Below are positions 17,850 to 30,857 of a DNA stretch of 64,000 nucleotides, in pieces. Source of the stretch: Phycicoccus jejuensis. GTDB lineage: Bacteria; Actinomycetota; Actinomycetes; Actinomycetales; Dermatophilaceae. Every line of letters starts with the position of its first letter. The first letter of the stretch is position 1. The DNA lies in NCBI RefSeq assembly GCF_000720925.1, contig NZ_JOEE01000005.1:124001-188000 (forward strand), given 5' to 3'. The translations under genes were made by a program, and so were the position numbers. The notes under the pieces were generated by a model. It made no database searches, was not told the DNA's origin, and saw only the letters and a program-made list of their open reading frames with translations.

Positions 17850-18541
17850 CGTCCGTCCGGGAGTCGGGGCAGGGGGTCGGCGGAGACACCGTCGGTGAGG
17901 CCGCGGGCGAGCCACCCGAGGAGCGCGGCGCGGCTGCCGGTCACCGAGGTCGTGCCCAGGCCGACGGTCCACTCCTCGCCCTCGTCCGAGCGCAGCGTCA
18001 CGTCCGGGGCGTCGTCGAGGGTGCGCAGGCGCTCGGCCTCCTCGTCGAGGAAGGCCAGCAGGAGCTCGGGCTCGAGGTCGGCGAACCCGAAGCCGGCGTC
18101 GAGGTCGACGTGGTGCCACGTCACCTCGCGCAGCCGCATCATCGGGATGTCGGCCGCGGTGCCGCGCACGTCGCCGGGGGTGCGCTCGAGGGCCTGCCCG
18201 GCGTGCTCGGGGCCCAGGCGCGGCGCCTCGGCGGCGTACTCGGCGGCGGTGCGCTCGAGGTCGTCGGCGAGCTCGGCGGGGGTGCGGCCGGCGCCCTCGT
18301 CGATGTCGGCGTTGCGCTGGTCCCGGCTCGCGTACATCGTCTCGCGGGTGCCGTCGACGGCCGAGCGCACGAGCCGGGCGAGCCCGTCGGCGTTGCGCGC
18401 GACGTGGGTGACGACGTGCCCGCGGGTCCATCCTTCGCAGAGCGTCGGGCCGGCGGCGTCGGGCAGGGCCCGCGTGGTGGCGACGAGCCGGGCGGTGTGC
18501 GCGTCGACGTACTGGGCGGGGTCGATCCGGGTGCCGGTCAT
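17846..18541 (-). CDS. DinB-like / maleylpyruvate isomerase family mycothiol-dependent enzyme
   Basis: A 231-aa protein of the actinobacterial maleylpyruvate isomerase N-terminal (DinB-like four-helix) family. Metal ligands are visible as His residues in GWTRGHVVTHVARNADGLA (about 38-56) and in LREVTWHHVDLDAGF (about 137-151). Family members use mycothiol as cofactor or substrate in several characterised cases. TAGCGT (18554-18549) sits seven bases before the ATG, fitting a leaderless start. It precedes and overlaps the MBL-fold gene, so the two probably act on the same thiol adduct. The specific reaction is unknown. Confidence 0.85.
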   Translation of the reverse strand: MTGTRIDPAQYVDAHTARLVATTRALPDAAGPTLCEGWTRGHVVTHVARNADGLARLVRSAVDGTRETMYASRDQRNADIDEGAGRTPAELADDLERTAAEYAAEAPRLGPEHAGQALERTPGDVRGTAADIPMMRLREVTWHHVDLDAGFGFADLEPELLLAFLDEEAERLRTLDDAPDVTLRSDEGEEWTVGLGTTSVTGSRAALLGWLARGLTDGVSADPLPRLPDGR

Positions 18542-18551
18542 GCCGCCGACG

Positions 18552-20345
18552 CTACCGCCGCCCGGCCTGCGCGTCGGCCTCCGCGATCGCGATGGCCGCG
18601 CGGACGAGCGCGAGGTGCGAGAACGCCTGCGGGAAGTTGCCGACGAGCCGGTCGGTCGACGGGTCGTACTCCTCCGAGAGCAGGCCGAGGTCGTTGCGGA
18701 TCCCGAGGAGCCGGTCCATCAGGGTGTGCGCGTCGTCGACGCGGCCGCACCGGGCGTAGGCCTCGGCGAGCCAGAACGAGCAGGCGAGGAACGGGTTCTC
18801 GTCGCCGCTCAGCCCGTCGACCCCGCTCTCGGTGCGGTAGCGCAGGACGAAGCCGTCGCGCAGCAGGTCCTCCTCGACGGCCCGGACGGTGCCCAGCACG
18901 CGCTCGTCGTCGGCCGGCAGGAAGCCGACGGTCGGGATGAGCAGCAGCGCCGCGTCGACCTCGCGGGTGCCGTAGTGCTGGACGAAGGTGCCGCGCTCGG
19001 CGTCGAAGCCCTGGTCGAGGACCTCCGCGTGGACGCGGTCCCGCAGGGCGCGCCAGCGCTCGACGTCGCCCTCGTGGCCGTCCTCCTCGACCGCCCGGAC
19101 GGCCCGGTCGAAGGCGGCCCAGACCATGACCCGCGAGTGCGTGAAGTGCTGCGGCTCGCCCCGGATCTCCCAGAGACCGTTGTCGCTCTGGTCCCAGTGG
19201 TCCGCGAGGTCGTCGACGAGGGCCTTCTGGACGGCCCACGACTCGTGCGACTCGCTGACGCCGAGGCGCCGGGCCTCGTCGAGCGAGATCATCACCTCGC
19301 CGAGGACGTCGCTCTGGCGCTGGTCGACCGCCGCGTTGCCGACCCGCACCGGGCGCGAGCCCTCGTAGCCGGGCAGGTGGTCGAGCGTGCGCTCGGGCAG
19401 CTCGCGGCTGCCGTCGACGGCGTACATGATCTGGAGGTCGGCCGGGTCGCCGGCGACCGCCCGCACGAGCCAGTCGCGCCACAGCCGCGTCTCGTCGACG
19501 TAGCCACAGGCGAGCAGCGCCTCGAGGGTGAGCGAGGCGTCGCGCAGCCAGCAATACCGGTAGTCCCAGTTGCGCTCGCCGCCGACGTCCTCGGGCAGGC
19601 TCGTCGTCGGCGCGGCGACGATGCCTCCGCGCAGCTCGTCGGTGAGCAGGCGCAGGACGAGCAGCGAGCGGGTGACCGCGTCGCGGTAGGGCCCGTCGTG
19701 GGTGTGCCGGGCGGCCCAGTCGTCGAACCGCCGCACGGTGTCGTCGACGCGGCTCGGCACGTCGAGCGCGCCGGGGACCTCGCACCACGACGGCACCCAG
19801 GTCATCGCGAACTCGTAGCGCTCGCCCGCGCGGACCGTGAACTCGTCGCGGTGGTGGTGGTCGGTGGGCTCGGGCAGCCGGTCGCCGCGCAGCACGAGCA
19901 TGTCCGGCCCCGCGACGGCGCGGATGACCGTGACGCCGTCGCAGTCCTCGGTCCGCGACACCCAGGGCAGGACCTTCCCGTACCCCGTCCGCACGACCCA
20001 CTCGTGGAGCATCGCCACCTCGCCCTCGAGGCCTTCGACGATGCGCACGAGGTCGGCGCGACCGTCGCCGAACGGCATGAGGTCGGTCACACGCACCCGC
20101 CCCGTCGCGGTCTCGTGGACGGTGTCGAGGACGAAGCTGTTCTCGCGGTACGCGCGCGTCGCCGTCGCCTCGTCGACCGGCCCGAGGAACCAGCGGCCGT
20201 GGTCGTCGGTCCCGAGGAGGGCCGCGAAACAGGCGGGGGAGTCGAAGCGGGGGAGGCAGAGCCAGTCGACGGCTCCGTGCCGGCTGACGAGGGCCGCGCC
20301 CTCGGTGTCCCCGAGGAGGGCGTACTCGGCGATGGGGGTGCTCAC
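18552..20345 (-). CDS. glycoside hydrolase family 15 protein (possible trehalase)
   Basis: A 597-aa GH15 enzyme with the alpha/alpha-barrel signature NWDYRYCWLRDASLTLEALL near residue 264. Near the C-terminus LLSEEYDPSTDRLVGNFPQA contains the second catalytic acid region. Mycobacterial trehalase belongs to this group, so trehalose is a reasonable substrate, but glucoamylase-type activity is also possible. GTG 20345 is chosen because TAGGGT (20358-20353) lies seven bases upstream; the longer in-frame extension runs into the uvrA promoter and start. The gene is divergent from uvrA and separated by about 90 bp. Confidence 0.9.
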   Translation of the reverse strand: MSTPIAEYALLGDTEGAALVSRHGAVDWLCLPRFDSPACFAALLGTDDHGRWFLGPVDEATATRAYRENSFVLDTVHETATGRVRVTDLMPFGDGRADLVRIVEGLEGEVAMLHEWVVRTGYGKVLPWVSRTEDCDGVTVIRAVAGPDMLVLRGDRLPEPTDHHHRDEFTVRAGERYEFAMTWVPSWCEVPGALDVPSRVDDTVRRFDDWAARHTHDGPYRDAVTRSLLVLRLLTDELRGGIVAAPTTSLPEDVGGERNWDYRYCWLRDASLTLEALLACGYVDETRLWRDWLVRAVAGDPADLQIMYAVDGSRELPERTLDHLPGYEGSRPVRVGNAAVDQRQSDVLGEVMISLDEARRLGVSESHESWAVQKALVDDLADHWDQSDNGLWEIRGEPQHFTHSRVMVWAAFDRAVRAVEEDGHEGDVERWRALRDRVHAEVLDQGFDAERGTFVQHYGTREVDAALLLIPTVGFLPADDERVLGTVRAVEEDLLRDGFVLRYRTESGVDGLSGDENPFLACSFWLAEAYARCGRVDDAHTLMDRLLGIRNDLGLLSEEYDPSTDRLVGNFPQAFSHLALVRAAIAIAEADAQAGRR

Positions 20346-20408
20346 CTCGTCGACCCTAGACGCCGGGTCTGGACGAACCCCGGATGCCGTCACCGCTGAT
20401 GAGGGGGC

Positions 20409-20430
20409 TGTCGGACCCGACACCTAGCAT
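20409..20430 (+). promoter_or_regulatory. uvrA promoter, RecA-independent damage (PafBC-type) motif
   Basis: TGTCGGAC at 20409-20416, eight bases, then TAGCAT at 20425-20430: the same bipartite motif as before uvrB and uvrC. The -35 half also forms a perfect inverted repeat, TGTCGG-AC-CCGACA (20409-20422). The -10 hexamer overlaps an in-frame ATG at 20429, which therefore cannot be inside the transcript; GTG 20438, seven bases after the hexamer, is the expected leaderless start. Confidence 0.82.
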
Positions 20431-20437
20431 GGCGAAT

Positions 20438-23455
<3,018 letters not shown>

Positions 23456-23460
23456 CCCGG

Positions 23461-23491
23461 CCCCCGGACCGCGCTCAGGCGCGGCCGGGGG
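23461..23491. terminator. bidirectional hairpin between uvrA and the SCO6745-like gene
   Basis: CCCCCGG-A-CCGCG pairs with CGCGG-CCGGGGG around a six-base loop, with one bulged A. It begins five bases after the uvrA stop, and the stop codon of the convergent gene lies in the loop. There is no U-tract, as is usual for actinobacterial terminators. Confidence 0.6.
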
Positions 23492-24374
23492 TGCCGGGCA
23501 GCCAGCCGGCGTCGATGACCTTCTTCACCACGGCACGGGCCGTCGTCAGCAGCTGCTCGGCGTCGTCGACATCCGCCCACGCCGCGGCCGAGGCGTCGTC
23601 GGTGGCGTCCTCGAGGTGGTCTCGCAGCCGCCGCCCGGCCTCGGTCAGCGTCGGCGCCCCACCGTCCCGGGCCGGTGTCAGCAGGCCCGACGTGCCCAGC
23701 GACTCCTCGGCCCCGGCCCACTCCTCGTCGGTCCACCTCCGGGTGGGCTGGAGGAAGGCACGACCGCGGCTCGCGCGCTCCGGGCTCGTGGCGCGCAGCC
23801 AGGCGTCGTAGAGGACGAGCGACTCGAGCGGGCGCAGCCCCGCCGAGGTCAGGGCCGCGACGTGCCCGTCGCCGCGCCACTCGCGCCACAGGGCGGTCGC
23901 GTGCCAGAGGGCCAGGTGCGGGGACGCCGGCCACTCCTGCGCCGCATAGGCGGCCGCCAGCGGCCGACCACCGTGGTCCAGCCGGTCGAGGACCGGACGC
24001 AGCCGTCCGACGAGCTCGGCCACGGCGGGGGAGCCGACGTCCGCTCCCAGCGCGGAGCGCAGCCCGTCGTCGAGGCAGCGGGTGCGCACCTCGTCGAGCC
24101 CGCTCGGGGTGTGCCGCCCGAGCGCCAGGCCCCAGGCCTTGGCCACCGCCTCCGGCCGGAAGCCGAAGAAGGTCGCCGCGACCACCTGGCCCGGGACCGC
24201 GCCGAGCGGGGCGGCACGCATCCCGGTGTAGGCCCCCAGCCACCCGACACCGAGCTCCTCGCGGGCGGCGTGCACGTGCGGGCCGAAGTACGCGGCGAGG
24301 TGGTAGGGCTCGAGGGTGCGGTAGGCCAGGCGAGCCACCGCGCGCGCGGCCGCGTCGTGCCGGAAGGTCGTCAT
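23475..24374 (-). CDS. SCO6745-like family protein
   Basis: A 299-aa cytoplasmic protein of the actinobacterial SCO6745 family (helical, sometimes described as a winged-helix-like domain protein). The hallmark N-terminal HLAAYFGPHVHAAREELGV and the motif ATFFGFRPEAV are visible. The C-terminal part (TEAGRRLRDHLEDATDDAS) looks like a MarR-type wing. No catalytic residues can be named with confidence. TAGGGT lies six bases before ATG 24374, again a leaderless pattern. It is convergent with uvrA and co-directional with, but separate from, the upstream liv operon. The biochemical role is unknown. Confidence 0.8.
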   Translation of the reverse strand: MTTFRHDAAARAVARLAYRTLEPYHLAAYFGPHVHAAREELGVGWLGAYTGMRAAPLGAVPGQVVAATFFGFRPEAVAKAWGLALGRHTPSGLDEVRTRCLDDGLRSALGADVGSPAVAELVGRLRPVLDRLDHGGRPLAAAYAAQEWPASPHLALWHATALWREWRGDGHVAALTSAGLRPLESLVLYDAWLRATSPERASRGRAFLQPTRRWTDEEWAGAEESLGTSGLLTPARDGGAPTLTEAGRRLRDHLEDATDDASAAAWADVDDAEQLLTTARAVVKKVIDAGWLPGTPGRA

Positions 24375-24416
24375 CGACCCACCCTAGGCGGGCCGTGCGG
24401 CGGGTGAGCAACGGGA

Positions 24417-24449
24417 ACGGGCCGCGCGACGTGGAGTCGCGCGGCCCGT
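24417..24449 (-). terminator. terminator of the liv operon
   Basis: A perfect 14-bp stem, ACGGGCCGCGCGAC with GTCGCGCGGCCCGT, and a five-base loop, 12 bases beyond the livF stop on the minus strand. It separates the liv operon from the promoter of the next gene. Confidence 0.8.
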
Positions 24450-24461
24450 CCTCGTGTGTGA

Positions 24462-25175
24462 TCAGTCTTCGCCGAGGTAGGCCTTCCGGACGTCGTCGCT
24501 CGCGAGGAGCTCCTTGCCGGTGCCCGAGAGGACGATCGAGCCGACCTCGAGGACGTAGCCCTTCGTCGCGCGCCGCAGCGCTGCCTGGGCGTTCTGCTCG
24601 ACGAGGAGGATCGTCGTCCCCTGCTGCTGCAGGGTCGTCACGGTCGTCATGATCCGCTTCATCATCAGCGGCGAGAGACCCATCGACGGCTCGTCGAGCA
24701 TGAGCATCTTCGGGCGGCTCATCATCGCCCGGCCCATCGCGAGCATCTGCTGCTCACCGCCCGAGAACGTGCCGGCGGGCTGCGCGCGGCGCTCCTCGAG
24801 GATGGGGAAGAGCTCGAACGCCGCCGCGAGGTCCTCACGGATGCCCTTGTCCTTGCGCGAGAACGCCCCGAGGAGGAGGTTCTCCTCGACGCTCAGCTTC
24901 GGGAAGATGCGCCGGCCCTCGGGGGAGTGGGCCAGCCCGAGCGAGACGATCTCGTGCGGGGCGACCTTCGTCAGGTCCCGGCCGTCGAAGACGATCGAGC
25001 CCGACACCGGGCGCAGCAGGCCCGAGATCGTCCGCAGCGTCGTCGTCTTGCCGGCGCCGTTCGTGCCGATGAGCGAGACGACCTCGCCCTGGTCGACGGT
25101 GAACGAGATGCCCTTGACGGCCTTGATCTTGCCGTAGGACACGACGAGGTCCTTGACCTCCAGCATGGCGCTCAC
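24462..25175 (-). CDS. livF: branched-chain amino-acid ABC transporter ATP-binding protein LivF
   Basis: One of the two ATPases of a HAAT-family (Leu/Ile/Val-type) importer, 237 aa, a typical LivF size. Walker A GTNGAGKT is near residue 37, the signature FSGGEQQMLAMGRA near 138, and Walker B MLMLDEPS with the H-loop replaced by the LivF-typical LLVEQN. The GTG start overlaps the livG stop by four bases (GTGA). It is the last gene of the operon and is followed by a strong hairpin. It acts with LivG on the cytoplasmic face of LivH/LivM. Confidence 0.95.
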   Translation of the reverse strand: MSAMLEVKDLVVSYGKIKAVKGISFTVDQGEVVSLIGTNGAGKTTTLRTISGLLRPVSGSIVFDGRDLTKVAPHEIVSLGLAHSPEGRRIFPKLSVEENLLLGAFSRKDKGIREDLAAAFELFPILEERRAQPAGTFSGGEQQMLAMGRAMMSRPKMLMLDEPSMGLSPLMMKRIMTTVTTLQQQGTTILLVEQNAQAALRRATKGYVLEVGSIVLSGTGKELLASDDVRKAYLGED

Positions 25176-26002
25176 GCGCTCTCCTCCTCGTCCTCGTCGG
25201 TGTCGTCGCCACCGATGTAGGCCTCGATGACCCGCGGGTCCGACTGCACCTCGCCGGGGGAGCCCTCGACGAGGACCTCGCCCCGGACCAGGCAGAGCAC
25301 CCGGTCGCAGAGGTTGAAGATGAACCGCATGTCGTGCTCGATGACGACGACGGCGAGGCCGCTGTCCCTGATCTTGAAGATCAGGTGCATCGTCTCCTCG
25401 GTCTCCTTGGGGTTCATGCCCGCGGTCGGCTCGTCGAGGAGCAGGATCTGCGGGTCCGTCGCGAGGGCCCGCGCGATCTCGAGCCGGCGCTGGTCGCCGT
25501 AGGGGAGGTTGCGCGCGAGGATCTCGGTCGACTTCCCGAGCCCGACGTAGTCGAGCAGCTCCTGCGCCCGCAGGCGGGTGGCCTCCTCCTCGCGCCGGAA
25601 CTTCGGCCCGCGGAGGATCGAGGTGAGCGCCATCGACGAGGTGCGGCAGTAGCGCCCGACCATGACGTTCTCGAGGGCGGTCATGTTGCCGAACAGCCGG
25701 ATGTTCTGGAACGTCCGGGCCATGCCGGCGCGCACGACCTTGAGCGGCTTCGGCGGCAGCTGCTCACCGCCGAGGGTCACCCGGCCCTCGGTCGGGACGT
25801 ACATCCCGGTGAGGCAGTTGAAGAAGGTCGTCTTGCCGGCGCCGTTCGGGCCGATGAGCCCGACGATCTCGCCGTCGTGCACCTTCATGCTGACGTCGCC
25901 GACGGCGGTGAGGCCGCCGAAGCGCATCGTGACGTGCTCGGCCTCGAGAACGACGCGGTCCCCGATCACGTGGCCGCTCGGCGTGGGGTCGGTGACGGTC
26001 AC
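25172..26002 (-). CDS. livG: branched-chain amino-acid ABC transporter ATP-binding protein LivG
   Basis: Second ATPase of the importer, 276 aa. Walker A GPNGAGKT lies near residue 47, LPYGDQRRLEIARALA is the LivG-type signature, LLLDEPTAGMNP is Walker B, and VVVIEHDMRFIF contains the switch His. A short acidic C-terminal tail (DDTDEDEEES) extends beyond the usual end. GTG 26002 overlaps the livM stop as GTGA, and the gene's own stop overlaps livF in the same way, so the three genes are strictly coupled. Confidence 0.95.
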   Translation of the reverse strand: MTVTDPTPSGHVIGDRVVLEAEHVTMRFGGLTAVGDVSMKVHDGEIVGLIGPNGAGKTTFFNCLTGMYVPTEGRVTLGGEQLPPKPLKVVRAGMARTFQNIRLFGNMTALENVMVGRYCRTSSMALTSILRGPKFRREEEATRLRAQELLDYVGLGKSTEILARNLPYGDQRRLEIARALATDPQILLLDEPTAGMNPKETEETMHLIFKIRDSGLAVVVIEHDMRFIFNLCDRVLCLVRGEVLVEGSPGEVQSDPRVIEAYIGGDDTDEDEEESA

Positions 26003-27707
26003 TTCGCCTCCTCCAGGTGTTCGGACTGCACGATCTCGGCGAGCTCCTCGTCGTCCTCGTGGAACTCCAGCTGCCGTCGTTTGCTCGCGACGAGGCCCTC
26101 CGGCCGGAAGCGCATCATGACGACGAGCAGCAGACCGAAGATGAGCAGCCGGTAGTCGTTGACGATGCGGGCCTTCTCGGGGAGGAGCTTGAGGACGGTC
26201 GCGCCGACGAGGACGCCGGCCACCGTGCCCATGCCGCCGAGGACGACCGCCGCGAGGAGGAACGCCGACTCGAGGAAGATGTACTGGTCGGGCGTCACCG
26301 AGGTGTCCTGGTGAGCCTTGATCGTCCCGGCGAGGCCGGCGAGCGAGGCGCCGACCGCGAACGCGAGCAGCTTGAGCCCGAAGACGTTGACGCCCATCGC
26401 CTCCGCCGCGCGCTCGTCCTCGCGGATCGCGACCCAGCCGCGCCCGATCCGGCTGTCGTTGAGCCGGGTGAAGACGAGGATGACGAACGCGATGAGCAGG
26501 AGCAGGAGGAAGTAGTAGTTGCTGAACCGTCCGAGCGGGATGCCCGCGACCGTGTGCGTCTGGCCGAAGTCGAACCCGAAGAAGTTGAGGTCCGGGATGC
26601 CGGGGATGCCGTTCGGGCCGTTGGTCAGGTCCGGGCCGTTGTTGCCGTCGAGGTTGAACATCGCCAGGCGGAAGATCTCGCCGAAGCCGAGGGTGACGAT
26701 GGCGAGGTAGTCGCCGGAGACCCGCAGTGTCGGGGAGCCGATGATCAGGCCGAAGATCGACGCGACGAGCATCCCGAGGAGCATGACGACGAGGAAGGGC
26801 GGGTTCCACCCGATCGTCGCGAACGCCGACTTCGACAGCATCGCGCCGACGTAGGCGCCGGTGCCGAGGAAGGCGATGTAGCCGAGGTCGAGCAGGCCCG
26901 CGAGCCCGACGACGATGTTGAGGCCCAGCGCCGTCGCCGCGAAGATGAGGATCTGCGTGGCGATCGACATGTTCGCGTCCGAGCCGTCCTGGGTGAACGG
27001 GAAGAGGAACGCGACGAGGAAGGCCGCCAGCAGCAGCGGGCGCCGGTTGTTCTGCCCGATGAACCCGAGGTACTCGCCGAACCCGCTGCCCACGAGGCCG
27101 ATCGCGACAGCGAGCAGCGTGATGAGGAGGCACCCGAAGGTCGCCGGGTCGTCGACGTTGAGCGTGTACGCCGTCGCGAAGAGCAGCAGCCCGAGCATGA
27201 CGACGATGACGAGGATCTCGGCCCACGAGGGCAGCCGCGGCCAGGTCCGGACGTCGAGGTCCACGTGCGGCGAGAGCAGGCCACCGGCGAGGACGAGCAC
27301 GGCGCCGGCGAGGCCGACCCAGCCGCCCTCGTTGACGTTGATGAGCCCGCCCGCCTGGTAGGCCACGGCGATGATGCCGGCGAGGGCGAAGACCACCGAG
27401 CCCCAGCCGACGGCGCGCAGGCCCCGGCCCGGGTTGAGCCACTGCGGCCGCCGGAAGAGCAGCACGCCGAGGGCGAGCGCGACGATGCCGAGGAGCATCG
27501 CGTAGAGCTGGATCCCGAGCGGGTAGAACCGGACGCTCACGTCGTCGAGGATCCGGTTGTCGTAGGACCACGACAGCAGGCCGCTCACGAGGAGCAGCGC
27601 GCCACCGGCGACCGCGAGGATCGCGGCGCGGTCGCCGTGCTGCTCACGCAGCCGGTCCAGGCGCGAGAGCTCGGTGTCGGTCGTGTCGGGGGAGTGCGTC
27701 ACGGTGC

Positions 27708-27711
<4 letters not shown>
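25999..27711 (-). CDS. livM: branched-chain amino-acid ABC transporter permease LivM, extended
   Basis: Permease of the importer, 570 aa, well beyond the usual LivM size of roughly 350-425. The C-terminal ~330 residues hold the conserved LivM part, with GLNIVVGLAGLLDLGYIAF, GSPTLRVSGDYLAIVTLGFGE and the ATPase-contact segment GRGWVAIREDERAAEAMGVN. The first ~230 residues add several extra hydrophobic segments interspersed with a short polar loop (HVDLDVRTWPRLPSWAE). ATG 27711 overlaps the livH stop (ATGA). The extension is continuous with the frame and not an annotation artefact; its role is unknown. Confidence 0.93.
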
Positions 27712-28667
<956 letters not shown>

Positions 28668-28781
28668 GACCTCCTAGGCGTGACGTGCGGGTGGGCTGGG
28701 GGGAGAGTAGCGGGTGACGTGCGTCACGGACAGGCGCCACACGGGGGGTGGGCACGCACCCGACGGCCGGGTCCGGACACG

Positions 28782-28818
28782 GACGGCGGGGGTGGTCTTC
28801 TCGACCACCCCCGCCGTC
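28782..28818 (-). terminator. hairpin between binding-protein gene and livH
   Basis: A perfect 16-bp stem, GACGGCGGGGGTGGTC with GACCACCCCCGCCGTC, and a five-base loop, 32 bases after the binding-protein stop on the minus strand. With no U-tract it may act as a partial terminator or as a 3-prime stabiliser, keeping the periplasmic-type binding protein in excess over the permeases. Confidence 0.75.
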
Positions 28819-28850
28819 GGGGTGCTCACGACTGTGTCGTCAGGAGCGGC

Positions 28851-30083
28851 TTACTTGAACTCCTCCGTGTTCACGGGGGCCCACGCACCGTCCTTGACCG
28901 CGTACACGGTGAGGACCTTGGAGGTGGTGTCGCCGTACTCGTCGAACGCGACCTTGCCGGTCACGCCGTCGAAGGAGACGCTGCTCATCGCCTGGACCGT
29001 CGCCTGGCGGGCGGCCTCGGCCGAGTCCGCGTCCTTGAGCGAGGTCTTGAGGGCGTTGATGATCGCGTTCGCCGCGTCGTACGCGTAGGCACCGTAGGCC
29101 TCGTACGGCTCGGCGTAGCCGCCCGCGTTGTAGGCCTCGACGAACGCCTTGGCCGACTCGAGCTGGTCGGTCGGGGCGCCGACCGAGGTGGCGAGGTCGC
29201 CGGTGGCGGTGCTGCCCGCGAGCTTGATGAACTCGCCGGAGTAGATGCCGTCGCCGCCCATGAGCGGGACGTTGAGGCCGGCGGCCTTCATCTGCTGCGA
29301 GAACGGACCCGCCTGCGGGAACTCACCGCCGTAGTAGACGGCCTTGGGGTTGCTCGGCTTGATCTTGCTGACGACGGCGTCGTACTTGTCGTCGTCGGGG
29401 TTGATCGTCTCGGCCGCGACGATGGTGCCGCCGAGCTTCGTGAACTCCTTGCTGAAGGCGTCGACGAGGCCCTGGCCGTAGGTCTTCTTGTCGTGGACCG
29501 TCGCGACCTCCTTGATGCCGGCCTTCTCGAAGAGGTAGCGCGCCGCGAACGGGCCCTGGATCGAGTCGGTCGTGCAGGTGCGGAAGTAGTTCTGGTAGGT
29601 CCGCTTCGGGGCCGTCGCGAAGTCGGCGCCCTGGGTGAGCGACGGGTTCGTGTTGGCCGGCGAGACCATCGTGATGTTGGCCGTCGAGAGCACCGGCTGG
29701 ACGCTCTGCGCGACCGAGCTGTTGAGCGTGCCGACGACGCCGACGACGTCCTTGTCGGACGCGAGCTTCGTCGCGGCGTTCTTGCCGACGTCGGGGGTGG
29801 CCTGGTCGTCCTCCGCCGCGAGCTCGAGCTTCCAGCCGGGGATGGCGTTGGACTCGTTGGCCTGCTTGATGGCGAGGTCGACCGAGTGCTCGATGCCCTT
29901 GCCGAGGGCGGCGAGGTCACCGGAGAGCGGCGCGATGACGCCGATCTTCGCGGTCTTGGTGCTGCCGGAGCCGCTGCCGGTGTCGCTGCCGCCGTCGTCG
30001 CCGCCGCGCGTGCCGCAACCGGAGAGCGCGAGCGAGGCCACGAGCAGCGAGGCGCCAACGGCAACCACGGAACGCTGAGGCAC
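28851..30083 (-). CDS. branched-chain amino-acid ABC transporter substrate-binding lipoprotein
   Basis: Leu/Ile/Val-type type I periplasmic-binding-fold lipoprotein, 410 aa. The signal peptide ends in LSGC with Cys23, followed by a Gly/Asp/Ser-rich linker (about 20 residues). The body shows KIGVIAPLSGDLAALGKG, VGVVGTLNSSVAQSV and KAVYYGGEFPQAGPF, as in LivJ/LivK relatives. The GTG start has a strong AGGAGGA ribosome site. It is the first gene of the liv cluster. Ligand is presumed to be branched-chain amino acids, though related proteins take amides, urea or aromatic compounds. Confidence 0.94.
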   Translation of the reverse strand: MPQRSVVAVGASLLVASLALSGCGTRGGDDGGSDTGSGSGSTKTAKIGVIAPLSGDLAALGKGIEHSVDLAIKQANESNAIPGWKLELAAEDDQATPDVGKNAATKLASDKDVVGVVGTLNSSVAQSVQPVLSTANITMVSPANTNPSLTQGADFATAPKRTYQNYFRTCTTDSIQGPFAARYLFEKAGIKEVATVHDKKTYGQGLVDAFSKEFTKLGGTIVAAETINPDDDKYDAVVSKIKPSNPKAVYYGGEFPQAGPFSQQMKAAGLNVPLMGGDGIYSGEFIKLAGSTATGDLATSVGAPTDQLESAKAFVEAYNAGGYAEPYEAYGAYAYDAANAIINALKTSLKDADSAEAARQATVQAMSSVSFDGVTGKVAFDEYGDTTSKVLTVYAVKDGAWAPVNTEEFK

Positions 30084-30322
30084 AGTTCCTCCTGGGGATC
30101 TGGTCTGGTGAGCGGATGCTCCTGCCCGCCGACGCGGACCTGACGGAATGTAGCCGTGATCGGCCCGTTTGCCGAGGACCTTCTTGTTTGTGGTGCCGAG
30201 TTGTTACCTGCGGATCCAGCAGGTGGACGGGCCGGACGGACAGTGGACGAAGGTCCACAGGCGGCGTCCAGCGACGACATGGATACTGCGAGGGACACCC
30301 ACGGACCGAGAGGGACAGCCCG

Positions 30323-30802
30323 ATGAGCACCGACCGCCCCACCCCGTCCAGCACCGAGTGCGGCTCCGGCTGCGCGTGCGTCACCCGACGCCAGTCCTTC
30401 CGCACCGCGGGCGCCGTCGGCGCCGTCGTCGTCGGGGCCGGCTCGCTCGCCGCCTGCGGCTCCGGCGACGTCGAGGAGGCCGCCAGCTCGGCCGCCAGCG
30501 CCGCGAGCTCCGCCGTGTCGCAGGCCATCAAGGCCGCCGAGATCCCCGTCGGCGGCGGCAAGGTCTTCGAGTCGATCTCGACCGTCGTCACCCAGCCGAC
30601 GCAGGGCGAGTACAAGGCGTTCTCGTCCGTCTGCACCCACCAGGGCTGCCAGGTGGGCGGCGTGTCCGACGGCGTCATCACCTGCCCCTGCCACGGCAGC
30701 CAGTTCGACGCCGCGACCGGCGCCGTCAAGCAGGGACCGGCGACGAAGCCGCTGCCCGAGAAGTCCGTCACCGTCAGCGGCGACGGCCTCACCGTCTCCT
30801 GA
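30323..30802 (+). CDS. Tat-exported Rieske [2Fe-2S] lipoprotein
   Basis: A 159-aa protein with a twin-arginine signal (TRRQSFRTAG, about 21-30) that ends in a lipobox, SLAAC, at Cys45. An Ala/Ser-rich linker follows, then a small Rieske domain: ligands C104 and H106 in CTHQGC, C121 and H124 in CPCHGSQF, with C109 and C123 placed for the disulfide of high-potential Rieske proteins. It is therefore probably membrane-anchored outside the cell and accepts or donates electrons there; the partner is unknown. The N-terminus before the RR has a Cys cluster (ECGSGCAC). ATG follows AGAGGGA. It stands alone, divergent from the liv operon. Confidence 0.9.
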   Translation: MSTDRPTPSSTECGSGCACVTRRQSFRTAGAVGAVVVGAGSLAACGSGDVEEAASSAASAASSAVSQAIKAAEIPVGGGKVFESISTVVTQPTQGEYKAFSSVCTHQGCQVGGVSDGVITCPCHGSQFDAATGAVKQGPATKPLPEKSVTVSGDGLTVS

Positions 30803-30830
30803 CGTTCGTCCCTCCCGGCACTCCCGTCAC

Positions 30831-30857
30831 GACATTTCGGGGTGACCCCGAAATGTC
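30831..30857. repeat. palindrome 1 (12-bp arms)
   Basis: GACATTTCGGGG, TGA, CCCCGAAATGTC: a perfect inverted repeat 28 bases after the Rieske stop. It can serve as a terminator for that gene, but its core recurs at 31821-31844, so it is also part of a dispersed repeat flanking the decayed gene. Confidence 0.85.

Noticed and set aside
20384..20437. Upstream starts for uvrA, including ATG 20429
   Set aside because: They lie inside or before the -10/-35 elements of the uvrA promoter.
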